Assembly: GCA_025358985.1 (NCBI GenBank)
Contig: JANYHQ010000459.1
Span: 1-8,272 of the forward strand
Reading direction: 5' to 3'
Source: Acidimicrobiales bacterium
GTDB lineage: Bacteria; Actinomycetota; Acidimicrobiia; Acidimicrobiales; JANYDT01
Length of the DNA stretch: 8,272 nucleotides
A program made the position numbers and the translations under genes. A model generated the notes under the pieces. The model saw only the letters and a program-made list of their open reading frames with translations. It searched no databases and was not told where the DNA came from. Each line of letters begins with the position of its first letter. Within the stretch, counting starts at the first letter, position 1. Below, one piece after another: positions 1 to 6,089 of the stretch.

Positions 1-207
1 CCCGAGATCTACTACATCCTGGCCGGACAGGGCTTGGTAGAAATCGACGGGGTTGAACACGTGGTACGAAGCGGATCTGCGGTGTTCATCCCCGGCAATG
101 CATGGCACTCATCGCGTAACACCGGCGCAACCACGATGCGCTTGCTCTACGCGTTTGCTGTGGACTCGTTCCACCAAGTGCAGTACGAGTTTCCCAATTC
201 GGATTGA
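1..207 (+). CDS. Cupin-domain protein, 3' part only
   Basis: This is the last 68 codons of a gene that begins before the window; it reads open from base 1 to the TGA at 205-207. The visible protein is the C-terminal half of a small beta-barrel cupin. It shows PEIYYILAG, then the turn VEIDGVEHVV, then the second cupin motif GSAVFIPGNAWHSSRNTG, whose His would be a metal ligand. It ends with LLYAFAVDSFHQVQYEF, a tail common in single-domain cupins that bind a metal and a small substrate. The first cupin motif, with most of the metal ligands, lies outside the window, so substrate and reaction cannot be read. The stop is only 7 bp from the stop of the convergent gene at 215, so any terminator must lie within coding sequence. 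Confidence 0.8.
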   Translation, partial: PEIYYILAGQGLVEIDGVEHVVRSGSAVFIPGNAWHSSRNTGATTMRLLYAFAVDSFHQVQYEFPNSD

Positions 208-214
208 ACCGGTA

Positions 215-757
215 TCACACGGCCCGACCGAGGAAATTGAGGAACTCGGTTTGGGCATCGCAGCCTGGCGGTGATTCGATCTTGGCACCGAACACGCCAG
301 GCATACGGATCATGGCGTCCATTGGCTTGAGTCCAGCAAAGGCACCCGAAACAGCATCAGCATCGAGTTGCTCATCTTGGCCGGTGGCGCGAGCCAGATC
401 CCAGGTATGGACCAACGTGTCAGTACAGATGAGACGGCCCACCAATTGCTCCAAAGGCATGGGGCCAAATGGGCTGGGGACGGTAGAGCCGGCCGTAGCC
501 GGATCGAGTAGGGCCGTATGCAGCGCCGAGGTGGCATCACTCCAGGCGCCCACCACGTCATCATCGGCCGCGAGGGTGACCGGTTCACCACCGGCCACCT
601 GAGCCAGCGCACCGCGGTGAACCCCCACCACGTGAGCCACGACATCTCGGGCGAGCCAACCCTCACACGGTGACGGGGAGGTCCAATCCTGGACCCCCTC
701 GACCCGGGCGGAAAATGCGGACGCAATGTTGGAATAGCGATCGGAGATCTCGGACAT
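215..757 (-). CDS. TIGR03086-family protein (MDMPI/DinB-like metal-binding fold)
   Basis: The 180-residue protein fits the TIGR03086 family over its whole length. The family belongs to the DinB/maleylpyruvate isomerase N-terminal superfamily of four-helix bundles, several members of which use mycothiol. Family marks seen are SPCEGW at 29-34, the ARDVVAHVVG helix around 36-45 with His42, PFGPMPLEQLV at 96-106, and TLVHTWDLARATGQDE at 114-129. His42 and His117 are likely metal ligands. The C-terminal part (GLKPMD at 142-147, then a Phe-Gly segment and FLGRAV) is also typical. The true substrate is unknown; mycothiol-dependent transfer or isomerisation is only an inference from the superfamily. 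There is no clear Shine-Dalgarno, but TACGCT lies 6 nt before the ATG, suggesting a leaderless transcript. It is divergent from the SCO6745-family gene and convergent with the cupin gene. Confidence 0.85.
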   Translation of the reverse strand: MSEISDRYSNIASAFSARVEGVQDWTSPSPCEGWLARDVVAHVVGVHRGALAQVAGGEPVTLAADDDVVGAWSDATSALHTALLDPATAGSTVPSPFGPMPLEQLVGRLICTDTLVHTWDLARATGQDEQLDADAVSGAFAGLKPMDAMIRMPGVFGAKIESPPGCDAQTEFLNFLGRAV

Positions 758-763
758 GGCGTG

Positions 764-769
764 AGCGTA
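764..769 (-). promoter_or_regulatory. Possible -10 hexamer of a leaderless promoter for the TIGR03086-family gene
   Basis: Read on the minus strand the bases are TACGCT, followed by six bases and the ATG at 757. A TANNNT hexamer 6-7 nt before the start codon, with no Shine-Dalgarno, is the usual layout of actinobacterial leaderless genes. There is no convincing -35. An inverted repeat GCGTGA/TCACGC (759-764 and 785-790) overlaps this site. Confidence 0.35.
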
Positions 770-798
770 CGAGGTCTCAACGTGTCACGCTTGTCGGC

Positions 799-1707
799 GT
801 GGACTATCAGACAATCGCATCGCTGTATTTGAGCCCGTCAGCCGACTCAGTGCCCGTTCCCGTGGTGCCGACCACGCCTGCTCGCAGACTCCGAGATGCG
901 CTGGAACCAATTGCTACCCAGGGTTGGTGGTCACCCCAATCCGGGTCCCGATTGGAGGCCCTCGGTCTCGGTTTCTTGGACGGATACGTATGGGGGCGGG
1001 CGTCGTCGTTGGGCGAGCCCGTGTCGTCGGTGGTGGTAGCTGCGTTCGGGGTGTTTGAACCGAACTTCCTGGCCGCCACTTACGAACAGGGTCGGAGTGT
1101 GGCTTCGCGTGACGCAGTGCTGGCCCAGCGTGAATTGGCGGCCATGGAAAGCCTCGCGTCGGTCCTCGGTGCTCAGCGTGAGAGCGAGGCGTCGGCCATC
1201 GCCGACACGCTGCTGACTGCGTTACGGGCAATGGACGGCGTGGGCCGTCCATTGTTCAGTGGACTGCGCCAACTCGACGTTCCCTCCAACGGTTTCGGTC
1301 AGCTGTGGCGAGCTGCGGAGTTGGTACGCGAACACCGCGGTGATGGCCACAACGGCGCCTGCATAGCGGCCGGACTCGACGCGCTGTCCATGAACGTACT
1401 CACCGAGTTGTGGCTGGGCTTTGGCCTGGGCGAGTACTCATCGAGTCGAGGATTCAGCCCCGATGCCCTGTCCGCCTGCGTTGCTCAACTCGAGGCCACC
1501 GGCGCGATGCAAGCGGGTGAACTCACCGATGTTGGGCGAGCGGGCCGCCTCGCCATCGAGGCCGCCACAGACACCTCCCAAGCGGCGTTGGTAGCAGCTC
1601 TTGGGGACGACCTTGATCGTATTGTCACCGTGGCCGAATCGATGTCCGACGCCTTGCTCAGCGCGCATACGTTTCCATCGGATCCGCGTAAGCGTGCCGC
1701 TGGTTGA
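799..1707 (+). CDS. SCO6745-family protein
   Basis: From the GTG at 799 the protein is 302 residues, close to the length of actinobacterial SCO6745-family proteins. Matching features are ARRLRDALEPIATQGWWSP at 28-46, the GFLDGYVWGRASSLG segment at 58-72, LWRAAELVREHRGDGHNGA with the conserved REHRGDGH at 177-184, SRGFSPDAL at 216-223, and a closing ELTDVGR...IEAATD segment at 241-258. The family is soluble and mostly helical; its function is not established, although proteins of this kind are sometimes labelled winged-helix-like. The start is uncertain: the frame is open further upstream but that part is antisense to the neighbouring gene, and GTG at 850 is an alternative. No clear ribosome site precedes 799. 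The 3' end lies antisense to the tail of the truncated kinase frame. I am confident of the family and much less so of the start. Confidence 0.8.
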   Translation: MDYQTIASLYLSPSADSVPVPVVPTTPARRLRDALEPIATQGWWSPQSGSRLEALGLGFLDGYVWGRASSLGEPVSSVVVAAFGVFEPNFLAATYEQGRSVASRDAVLAQRELAAMESLASVLGAQRESEASAIADTLLTALRAMDGVGRPLFSGLRQLDVPSNGFGQLWRAAELVREHRGDGHNGACIAAGLDALSMNVLTELWLGFGLGEYSSSRGFSPDALSACVAQLEATGAMQAGELTDVGRAGRLAIEAATDTSQAALVAALGDDLDRIVTVAESMSDALLSAHTFPSDPRKRAAG

Positions 1708-2375
1708 GTCCACGGAGTAGCGGTCACCACGTTCGGCGCTCGAACGGTTTCGTCCGGTGCCAGCTGGCGGAGATCATCATGCAATAGCGGCCCGGTGATG
1801 AGTTGGCCATCGGAGCGTGGCACCTGCAACGGCACTCCGCCCAGCGTGAACGCCACCGTGCCGATGCCGGCAATTGCGGTGAGGGTGAACGTGATCTGAG
1901 CAATGACCAACAACTGCGCGGAGCCGAGCAGAGCAGAGCCGAGAATGGTGGCCCCAGATCTACGTGGAACCCCCACCACCAAGAAACTCTTGCCGTTGGT
2001 TTCGATCCGTTGCCTCGATGCCACCCCCCGGGCGGTGGTTCGAGCCAGATCCACCGGAATGTCACGGGCGCCAATATCCACCGAGATGGCGTACCACTGC
2101 AACCCCGATCGTATGGGTGGGTACGATGACTTCCCGGTGGCCAAAGACGAAAGTGCGCTTACGATATTTGTTCGATCGGTGCGTAGTCCAGCCCGAACGG
2201 TACGGGCATTGAGAAATGCCTGGTGCATGGCTGACGTTTCACGTTGGGCTACCAACACGCTGCTTGTACGAGAGTAGGCAATGGCGGCAACGCCAATCGA
2301 TGACAGCAGAGCCAACAGAGCAAAGGTGACAACCGCCCGGCGCTGTAGACGAAGTTGGGGACGACGCTCCGTCAT
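1485..2375 (-). pseudogene. Sensor histidine kinase lacking its kinase core (membrane sensor part only)
   Basis: The ATG overlaps the stop of the response regulator in an ATGA (2372-2375), the classic regulator-kinase coupling. Residues 1-13 are basic, a membrane helix follows at about 14-34, then an extracytoplasmic region containing QWYAISVDIG (93-102) and SFLVVGVP (130-137), then a second long hydrophobic stretch at about 148-180. This matches the N-terminal sensor part of OmpR-partner kinases in actinobacteria. A normal protein would then show HAMP, a HisKA His box and an ATPase N/G box over about 250 more residues; none is present in any minus-strand frame. Codon use looks coding to about 1725 (…LAPDETVRAPNVV). 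The remaining frame to 1485 is antisense to the SCO6745-family gene and is probably meaningless. It could be a deletion remnant or, less likely, a sensor-only membrane protein. Confidence 0.6.
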
Positions 2376-2605
2376 GGTCTCAGCTTGAATCCCATTCCAC
2401 GGACCGTCACGAGATGTGCGGGGCTGGAAGGGTTGTCCTCGATCTTGAGCCGCAAACGGTATACCTGTGTATCCACCAAACGACTGTCACCGAGGTAGTC
2501 GTAGCCCCATACCCGCTCCAACAGTGACTCCGTGGTAACAATCTGTCCGGGTCGCTCGGCCAACTCACACAACAACTGAAACTCGGTTTTGGTGAGGTTC
2601 ACCAA
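2372..2605 (-). pseudogene. OmpR/PhoB-type response regulator, DNA-binding half (frame-split gene)
   Basis: The 77 residues from the TTG at 2605 form a nearly complete OmpR/PhoB winged-helix domain: LTKTEFQLLCELAERPGQ, then ESLLERVWGYDYLGDSRLVD with the recognition helix following (TQVYRLRLKIED), then TVRGMGFKL at the wing. The same frame reads back with good sense to about 2653 (SITIDVAAGEVRKAGELV), so the domain really begins before this TTG. It is out of frame by one base with the receiver half at 2625-3050. Restoring the frame would give one protein of about 225 residues, the normal length for the family. Separate translation from TTG 2605 or GTG 2602 behind a purine-rich stretch is possible but not convincing. 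Confidence 0.75.
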
Positions 2606-2624
2606 CTCCCCGGCCTTGCGAACC

Positions 2625-3050
2625 TCACCAGCAGCAACGTCGATGGTGATACTGTATGCTCACCGGATTCACGATGTGCTTCGGCAGTTCCATACGACGT
2701 TGAATTGCTCGTATGCGTGCCGACAATTCTTTGGGCGCCACTGGTTTGGTGACGTAGTCATCAGCGCCTGCTTCGAGTCCGGCCACCACATCGTGGGTAT
2801 CGGACTGTGCGGTGACGACAATGATGGGGACCACGCTGCGCTGGCGGATGCGTCGGCAGACCTCAAGACCGTGCATGCCGGGAAGGCGTAGATCCACCAA
2901 CACCACGTCGAAGCCGGATTCGGCGAACTTCTCCAGTCCAAGTTCGCCGCTGGCCGCCTCAACCACGTCGTAGCCGTCATCTTCGAGATTCATCCGCAAC
3001 GCCATACGAATGACGTCATCGTCTTCGATGAACAACACCCGAACACTCAT
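2625..3050 (-). pseudogene. OmpR/PhoB-type response regulator, receiver half (frame-split gene)
   Basis: This is a complete CheY-like receiver: acidic cluster E9-D10-D11-D12, phosphoacceptor Asp53 in VLVDLRLPGM, Thr80 in VTA, Lys102 in TKP, and the linker RIRAIQRRMELP. It would be phosphorylated by a partner histidine kinase and drive the attached DNA-binding domain. The start is ATG 3050, giving MSVRVLFIEDDD, with GAAGG on the minus strand (3059-3063) 8 nt upstream; the longer open frame to 3104 lacks family similarity. After the linker the frame runs into HHRRCC and a TGA at 2625, while the expected continuation is found one base out of frame. The break must lie between 2628 and 2659, most simply one extra base near 2654. 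All receiver residues are intact, so the damage is recent or is a sequence error. It is divergent from gpgS. Confidence 0.8.
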
Positions 3051-3135
3051 AACGCACACCTTCGCGTCGAAATCGCGACACCACCGCAGCACGCACGCAA
3101 TCAAGCTGCCCGATCATCACCACACTCTGCTGATG

Positions 3136-3141
3136 AAGGAG
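3136..3141 (+). promoter_or_regulatory. Ribosome binding site of gpgS
   Basis: AAGGAG lies 6 nt before the ATG at 3148. It is the strongest Shine-Dalgarno in the window and decides this start over the upstream in-frame ATGs at 3133 and 3010. Confidence 0.8.
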
Positions 3142-3147
3142 ATCTCG

Positions 3148-4107
3148 ATGACCGCCACCGTGACCGAAAGTGCAGTTTTGACCGCAAAACTCCCATCTGT
3201 GGCTGCATCGCCCCAGGTTGTGGACCTGCGACGAGTGGGTTCGCAACGTGCGTCGGTGTCGATGTGTATACCCGCCCGCAATGAAGCCACCACCATCGCA
3301 GCCCTTGTGGCCCAAGCCCATTCGCGCCTGGTGCGTCGGGGCATCGTGGACGAGATTGTGGTGATGGACGATCGTTCCGACGACGCCACGGCCAGTGTTG
3401 CGTCCGCTGCCGGCGCGCGAGTGGTGTCCACCGATTCTGTCATGAAGAGCTTCGGTCCCAGCCTGGGCAAAGGCGATGCCATGTGGCGTTCCCTGGCGGT
3501 GACCACGGGCGACATCGTGTTGTTCTGTGACGGTGATCTGCAGGCGTTCGATGTCACCCGGCTGGAAGACTTGGTGTATCCGTTACTCAATGATCGATGG
3601 ACCATGATGTCCAAGGGTTTTTTTCGCCGTCTGGACGCAGATGGTGAGCCGGGTCCGGGTGGACGGGTCACAGAGCTGGTGGCTCGACCATTGCTGTCGT
3701 TGTTGTTTCCCCAGGTCAGTGATATCCATGAGCCATTGAGTGGGATGTACGCCATACGTCGCCACGTAGCTGAGGGATTCACGTTTGAAGCTGACTACGG
3801 GGTGGATGTAGGTCTGTTGCTCGACACCGTGCGCAAATGTGGGCGGGGGTCGGTGGCTCAGGTGGATTTGGGAACGTTGCGCCACACCAATCAGTCACTG
3901 GACAGTCTCGCTGGCCAGGCGGCGGCGGTGGAACGAAGCATCCTCACCAGGGCCGGATTACAACGCAACAAGTTGGGCACCCGTATGGGTCGACCGGGTG
4001 GTCCGTTCACCAACATCAGTTCGTCCGTGCGTCCCGCATTCAGGACGATGGACCGAGCTTACGCCGACGCCATGTTGGATTCGGCCACCGTTGATGCTGT
4101 GTCTTGA
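3148..4107 (+). CDS. gpgS: Glucosyl-3-phosphoglycerate synthase
   Basis: GpgS (family GT81) transfers glucose from an NDP-glucose to 3-phosphoglycerate, making glucosyl-3-phosphoglycerate. A phosphatase (GpgP) then yields the compatible solute glucosylglycerate; in mycobacteria the product also primes methylglucose lipopolysaccharide. The 319 residues are close to the mycobacterial enzyme (about 324). A GT-A fold is seen: PARNE at 42-46, DDRSDD at 74-79 in the sugar-nucleotide site, GKGDAMW at 107-113, the metal-binding DGD at 128-130, GGRVTELVARPLL at 171-183, EPLSGMYA at 195-202, YGVDVGLLLDT at 217-227, and LRHTNQ at 244-249 with a likely metal-ligand His246. It is cytosolic. No gpgP is visible nearby. 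It is followed by a USP-like gene and nhaA, suggesting an osmotic or salt-stress setting. It is divergent from the broken response regulator. Confidence 0.9.
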   Translation: MTATVTESAVLTAKLPSVAASPQVVDLRRVGSQRASVSMCIPARNEATTIAALVAQAHSRLVRRGIVDEIVVMDDRSDDATASVASAAGARVVSTDSVMKSFGPSLGKGDAMWRSLAVTTGDIVLFCDGDLQAFDVTRLEDLVYPLLNDRWTMMSKGFFRRLDADGEPGPGGRVTELVARPLLSLLFPQVSDIHEPLSGMYAIRRHVAEGFTFEADYGVDVGLLLDTVRKCGRGSVAQVDLGTLRHTNQSLDSLAGQAAAVERSILTRAGLQRNKLGTRMGRPGGPFTNISSSVRPAFRTMDRAYADAMLDSATVDAVS

Positions 4108-4629
4108 CCCCCGAAACGCACCCCCATCTGCTGCCGATGGAAGTGGTAGTGGGGGCGTCGGCGGTCGTGACTACTTGCTGGTGGTGCGCCGGGCGCCGGT
4201 ATCACCCGGTTTGGGTCAGTCGCTTGCCCAAAGCGTCGCTGCTGGTCCCTGCACCTTCCATGTGATCTCGTTGGCCCGATCGACGTCCATGGTGATGCTG
4301 TTGGCGTCGGCCGGTGATCCGGGCTCCGGGTACGTGTCGTGTCCGGACCTCACGGAACTCAAGCACGAGGAGGGTCGCATGGCTGAAGCTGTGCTCGACG
4401 CCGGCTCCTATTGTTGCACCGTCTCGGCTTCGCCGCTGATGGCGAAGTGTCAGATGTAGGCCCGGTGGAGTCCGTTGCCCAAGCCGTGATGCGAAGGGGC
4501 GAGTGTGCGGAGGTACTGCTGATGGAACGAGCTTCGGTCATGACATCGGTAGCGAGTGCCCTGCGCGTTGATGCGGCCCAACCGGTGCGGCGGCGAGTAG
4601 GTGTGGCCATAGCTCGCGTCGCTCCTTGA
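4094..4629 (+). pseudogene. USP-like (HUP-fold) small protein, frameshifted
   Basis: Two overlapping frames together spell one protein of about 178 residues. The first (from ATG 4094, overlapping the end of gpgS by 14 nt, or a later start) reads RDYLLVVRRAPV, then AAGPCTFHVISLA, then EEGRMAEAVLDA. After about 4402 it loses sense and stops at 4459. The second, one frame back, reads LLHRLGFAADGEVSDVGPVE, then SVAQAVMRRGECAEVLLMER, and ends at 4629. The order (beta strand with VV, an AAGP-x-F-x-V strand, an amphipathic helix, a G-E-V strand with D-x-x-P-x-x-S, and an E-V-L-L strand) is that of small actinobacterial universal-stress-like proteins. One missing base near 4402 explains the break. 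The last part (SALRVDAAQPVRRRVGV) matches the family's closing helix and strand. Role unknown; stress response is inferred from fold and neighbours. Confidence 0.55.
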
Positions 4630-4630
4630 G

Positions 4631-4657
4631 CCGGCGGAACGAACTGCCGGAACGAAC
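4631..4657 (+). repeat. Short inverted repeat and tandem GGAACGAAC repeat between the USP-like gene and nhaA
   Basis: CCGGC (4631-4635) and GCCGG (4646-4650) can pair over a 10-nt loop, directly after the stop at 4629. In the same stretch GGAACGAAC occurs twice (4636-4644 and 4649-4657), 13 bases apart. There is no T-run, so it is not a clear intrinsic terminator. Confidence 0.4.
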
Positions 4658-4675
4658 CCCACAGTAGGGTCGGTA

Positions 4676-4689
4676 CCTCATTCGTGAGG
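4676..4689 (+). promoter_or_regulatory. TTCG-loop hairpin covering the nhaA ribosome binding site
   Basis: CCTCA (4676-4680), loop TTCG (4681-4684) and TGAGG (4685-4689) form a perfect 5-bp stem. The 3' arm is part of GAGGAG (4686-4691), the Shine-Dalgarno of nhaA, 5 nt before the ATG. When folded, the site would be hidden. A second complement, CCTC at 4692-4695, follows the site. Temperature, salt or protein control of translation is possible but unproven. Confidence 0.4.
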
Positions 4690-4696
4690 AGCCTCC

Positions 4697-6007
4697 ATGA
4701 CGTCGCTACGTACATTCGTTTCGTCCCGGTTAAGAACTGGGCCGGTAAGGCGCGTGATTCAACCATTGCGCGACTTTCTGGCCACCGAAGCGGCCAGTGG
4801 TGTGCTCCTGGTAGTGGCTTCCGCGGCTGCCATGGCGTGGGCCAATTCGCCGTGGAAGGGGAGTTACGAAGCTTTGTGGAGCTCGGAGATCAGTCTTCGG
4901 GTGGCGGGGCATGCGCTGGCGTTGGACCTGCGCCATTGGGTCAATGACGGCCTGATGACATTGTTCTTCTTCGTAGTTGGATTGGAGATCAAACGAGAAG
5001 TTTCGGTGGGGGAATTGAAGGATCCCCGTCGGGCTGCGCTCCCTGCGATTGCGGCGCTGGGAGGCATGGTGGTGCCCGCCCTCATGTTTGTTGCGGTGAA
5101 CGTTGGCGGCAGCGGTGTGCGGGGTTGGGGTATTCCCATGGCCACCGACATCGCCATGGCATTGGGTGTTCTGGCCCTCATTGGTTCGCGTGTGCACCCC
5201 TCGTTGAAGTTGTTTCTGTTGGCGTTGGCCATCGTGGATGACATCGGGGCAATCGTGGTCATCGCAGTGTTCTATTCCAAGGGCATCAACGTAACGATGC
5301 TGCTGGCTTCGGTTGCGCTCATCGCAGCCGTGCTGGTGGCCAAAACGCTGGGCGTCAGCAGTGTGGGGGCATACGTGGTGTTGGGGATGCTGCTGTGGTT
5401 CACCGTGCATGAAGCGGGTGTGCATGCCACCATTGCTGGCGTCATCTTGGGCCTGCTGGCGCCCACCAGGGCCATCGTGGCGGCCCACCAGGTTGACGAG
5501 GCGGTGCTGGCCGATGTTTCGAGTTATTCAGCAGCGTCGGAAACGGTACGTATGGCCCGCCAATCGGTGTCAGTGGTGGAGTGGCTGGAGCACCGATTGC
5601 ATCCGTGGACCAGCTACGCCATTGTGCCCATCTTTGCCTTTGCCAACGCTGGCATCTCCATCAGTTCCAGTGCAGTGAAGGCGGCCGTGTCGTCTCGCAT
5701 CACCCTGGGAGTGATTCTCGGTCTCGTGATTGGAAAAACGGTTGGCATCACGGCGGCTAGTTGGGTGGCGGTACGGACCCGAGTAGCCATTCTTCCCGAC
5801 GGCCTCACGTGGGCGTCCATCATGGGAGTGGCGTCGTTGGCTGGTATTGGCTTCACGGTGTCGTTGTTCGTGGCGGGACTGGCTTACGACGATGCGGCAT
5901 TGGACGCGCAGGCAAAGTTAGGGATTCTGGCCGCCACCGTGGTGGCCGCGTTACTCGGTACGCTGGCGTTGCGCTTCGGGTCTCTCCCCGCCCATGACGA
6001 AGTGTAG
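4697..6007 (+). CDS. nhaA: NhaA-family Na+/H+ antiporter
   Basis: NhaA is an electrogenic inner-membrane antiporter that expels one sodium (or lithium) for two protons and helps with salt and alkaline stress. The 436 residues are slightly longer than the E. coli protein because of a basic N-terminal tail of about 20 residues. Marks are VNDGLMTLFFFVVGLEIKRE at 82-101, ATDIAMA with Asp151 at 149-155, the paired Asp181-Asp182 in IVDDIGAI (transport site), Lys347 in IGKTVGI, and LAGIGFTVSLFVAGLA at 381-396. About twelve hydrophobic segments are seen. The loop around 257-303 (…VDEAVLADVSSYSAASE…) is long, as in many actinobacterial members. Start ATG 4697 follows GAGGAG by 5 nt. All transport residues are present, so it should be active. 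It lies 67 bp after the USP-like gene and may share its transcript. Confidence 0.95.
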   Translation: MTSLRTFVSSRLRTGPVRRVIQPLRDFLATEAASGVLLVVASAAAMAWANSPWKGSYEALWSSEISLRVAGHALALDLRHWVNDGLMTLFFFVVGLEIKREVSVGELKDPRRAALPAIAALGGMVVPALMFVAVNVGGSGVRGWGIPMATDIAMALGVLALIGSRVHPSLKLFLLALAIVDDIGAIVVIAVFYSKGINVTMLLASVALIAAVLVAKTLGVSSVGAYVVLGMLLWFTVHEAGVHATIAGVILGLLAPTRAIVAAHQVDEAVLADVSSYSAASETVRMARQSVSVVEWLEHRLHPWTSYAIVPIFAFANAGISISSSAVKAAVSSRITLGVILGLVIGKTVGITAASWVAVRTRVAILPDGLTWASIMGVASLAGIGFTVSLFVAGLAYDDAALDAQAKLGILAATVVAALLGTLALRFGSLPAHDEV

Positions 6008-6068
6008 GAGTCTTCCTGTGAAGCGCAATGAAGTGCGGGCCGATCTGGACGCGTCGCCGTAAGACCGC

Positions 6069-6089
6069 AGCCGCTCTACCGTGGCGGCT
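6069..6089 (+). promoter_or_regulatory. Inverted repeat abutting the start codon of the Rv2466c-like gene
   Basis: AGCCGC (6069-6074) and GCGGCT (6084-6089) are exact inverse complements around a 9-nt centre and end immediately before ATG 6090. The centre holds TACCGT (6077-6082), a TANNNT hexamer 7 nt before the ATG, so this may be an operator over a leaderless promoter. As RNA it could instead be a hairpin, and it could then belong to the nhaA mRNA. Confidence 0.35.

Noticed and set aside
670..798. N-terminal extension of the SCO6745-family frame
   Set aside because: It is antisense to the start of the TIGR03086 gene and reads as Arg/Pro-rich nonsense; family similarity begins well after 799.
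3010..3147. N-terminal extension of gpgS from ATG 3010 or 3133
   Set aside because: The strong AAGGAG is 6 nt before ATG 3148, and the extension is antisense to the response regulator start.
3616..3623. T-run in gpgS as a possible slippage site
   Set aside because: The frame continues with correct family motifs on both sides (KGFFRR, then GGRVTELV), so nothing needs explaining.
3117..3782. Minus-strand ORF of 221 codons opposite gpgS
   Set aside because: It is the shadow of gpgS, Ser/Arg/Thr-rich and without motifs.
4730..5488. Long minus-strand ORF (252 codons) rich in His and Gln
   Set aside because: It is antisense to nhaA, whose codons and motifs are clearly real. The His/Gln-rich composition is what the reverse strand of Val/Trp/Leu-rich codons gives.
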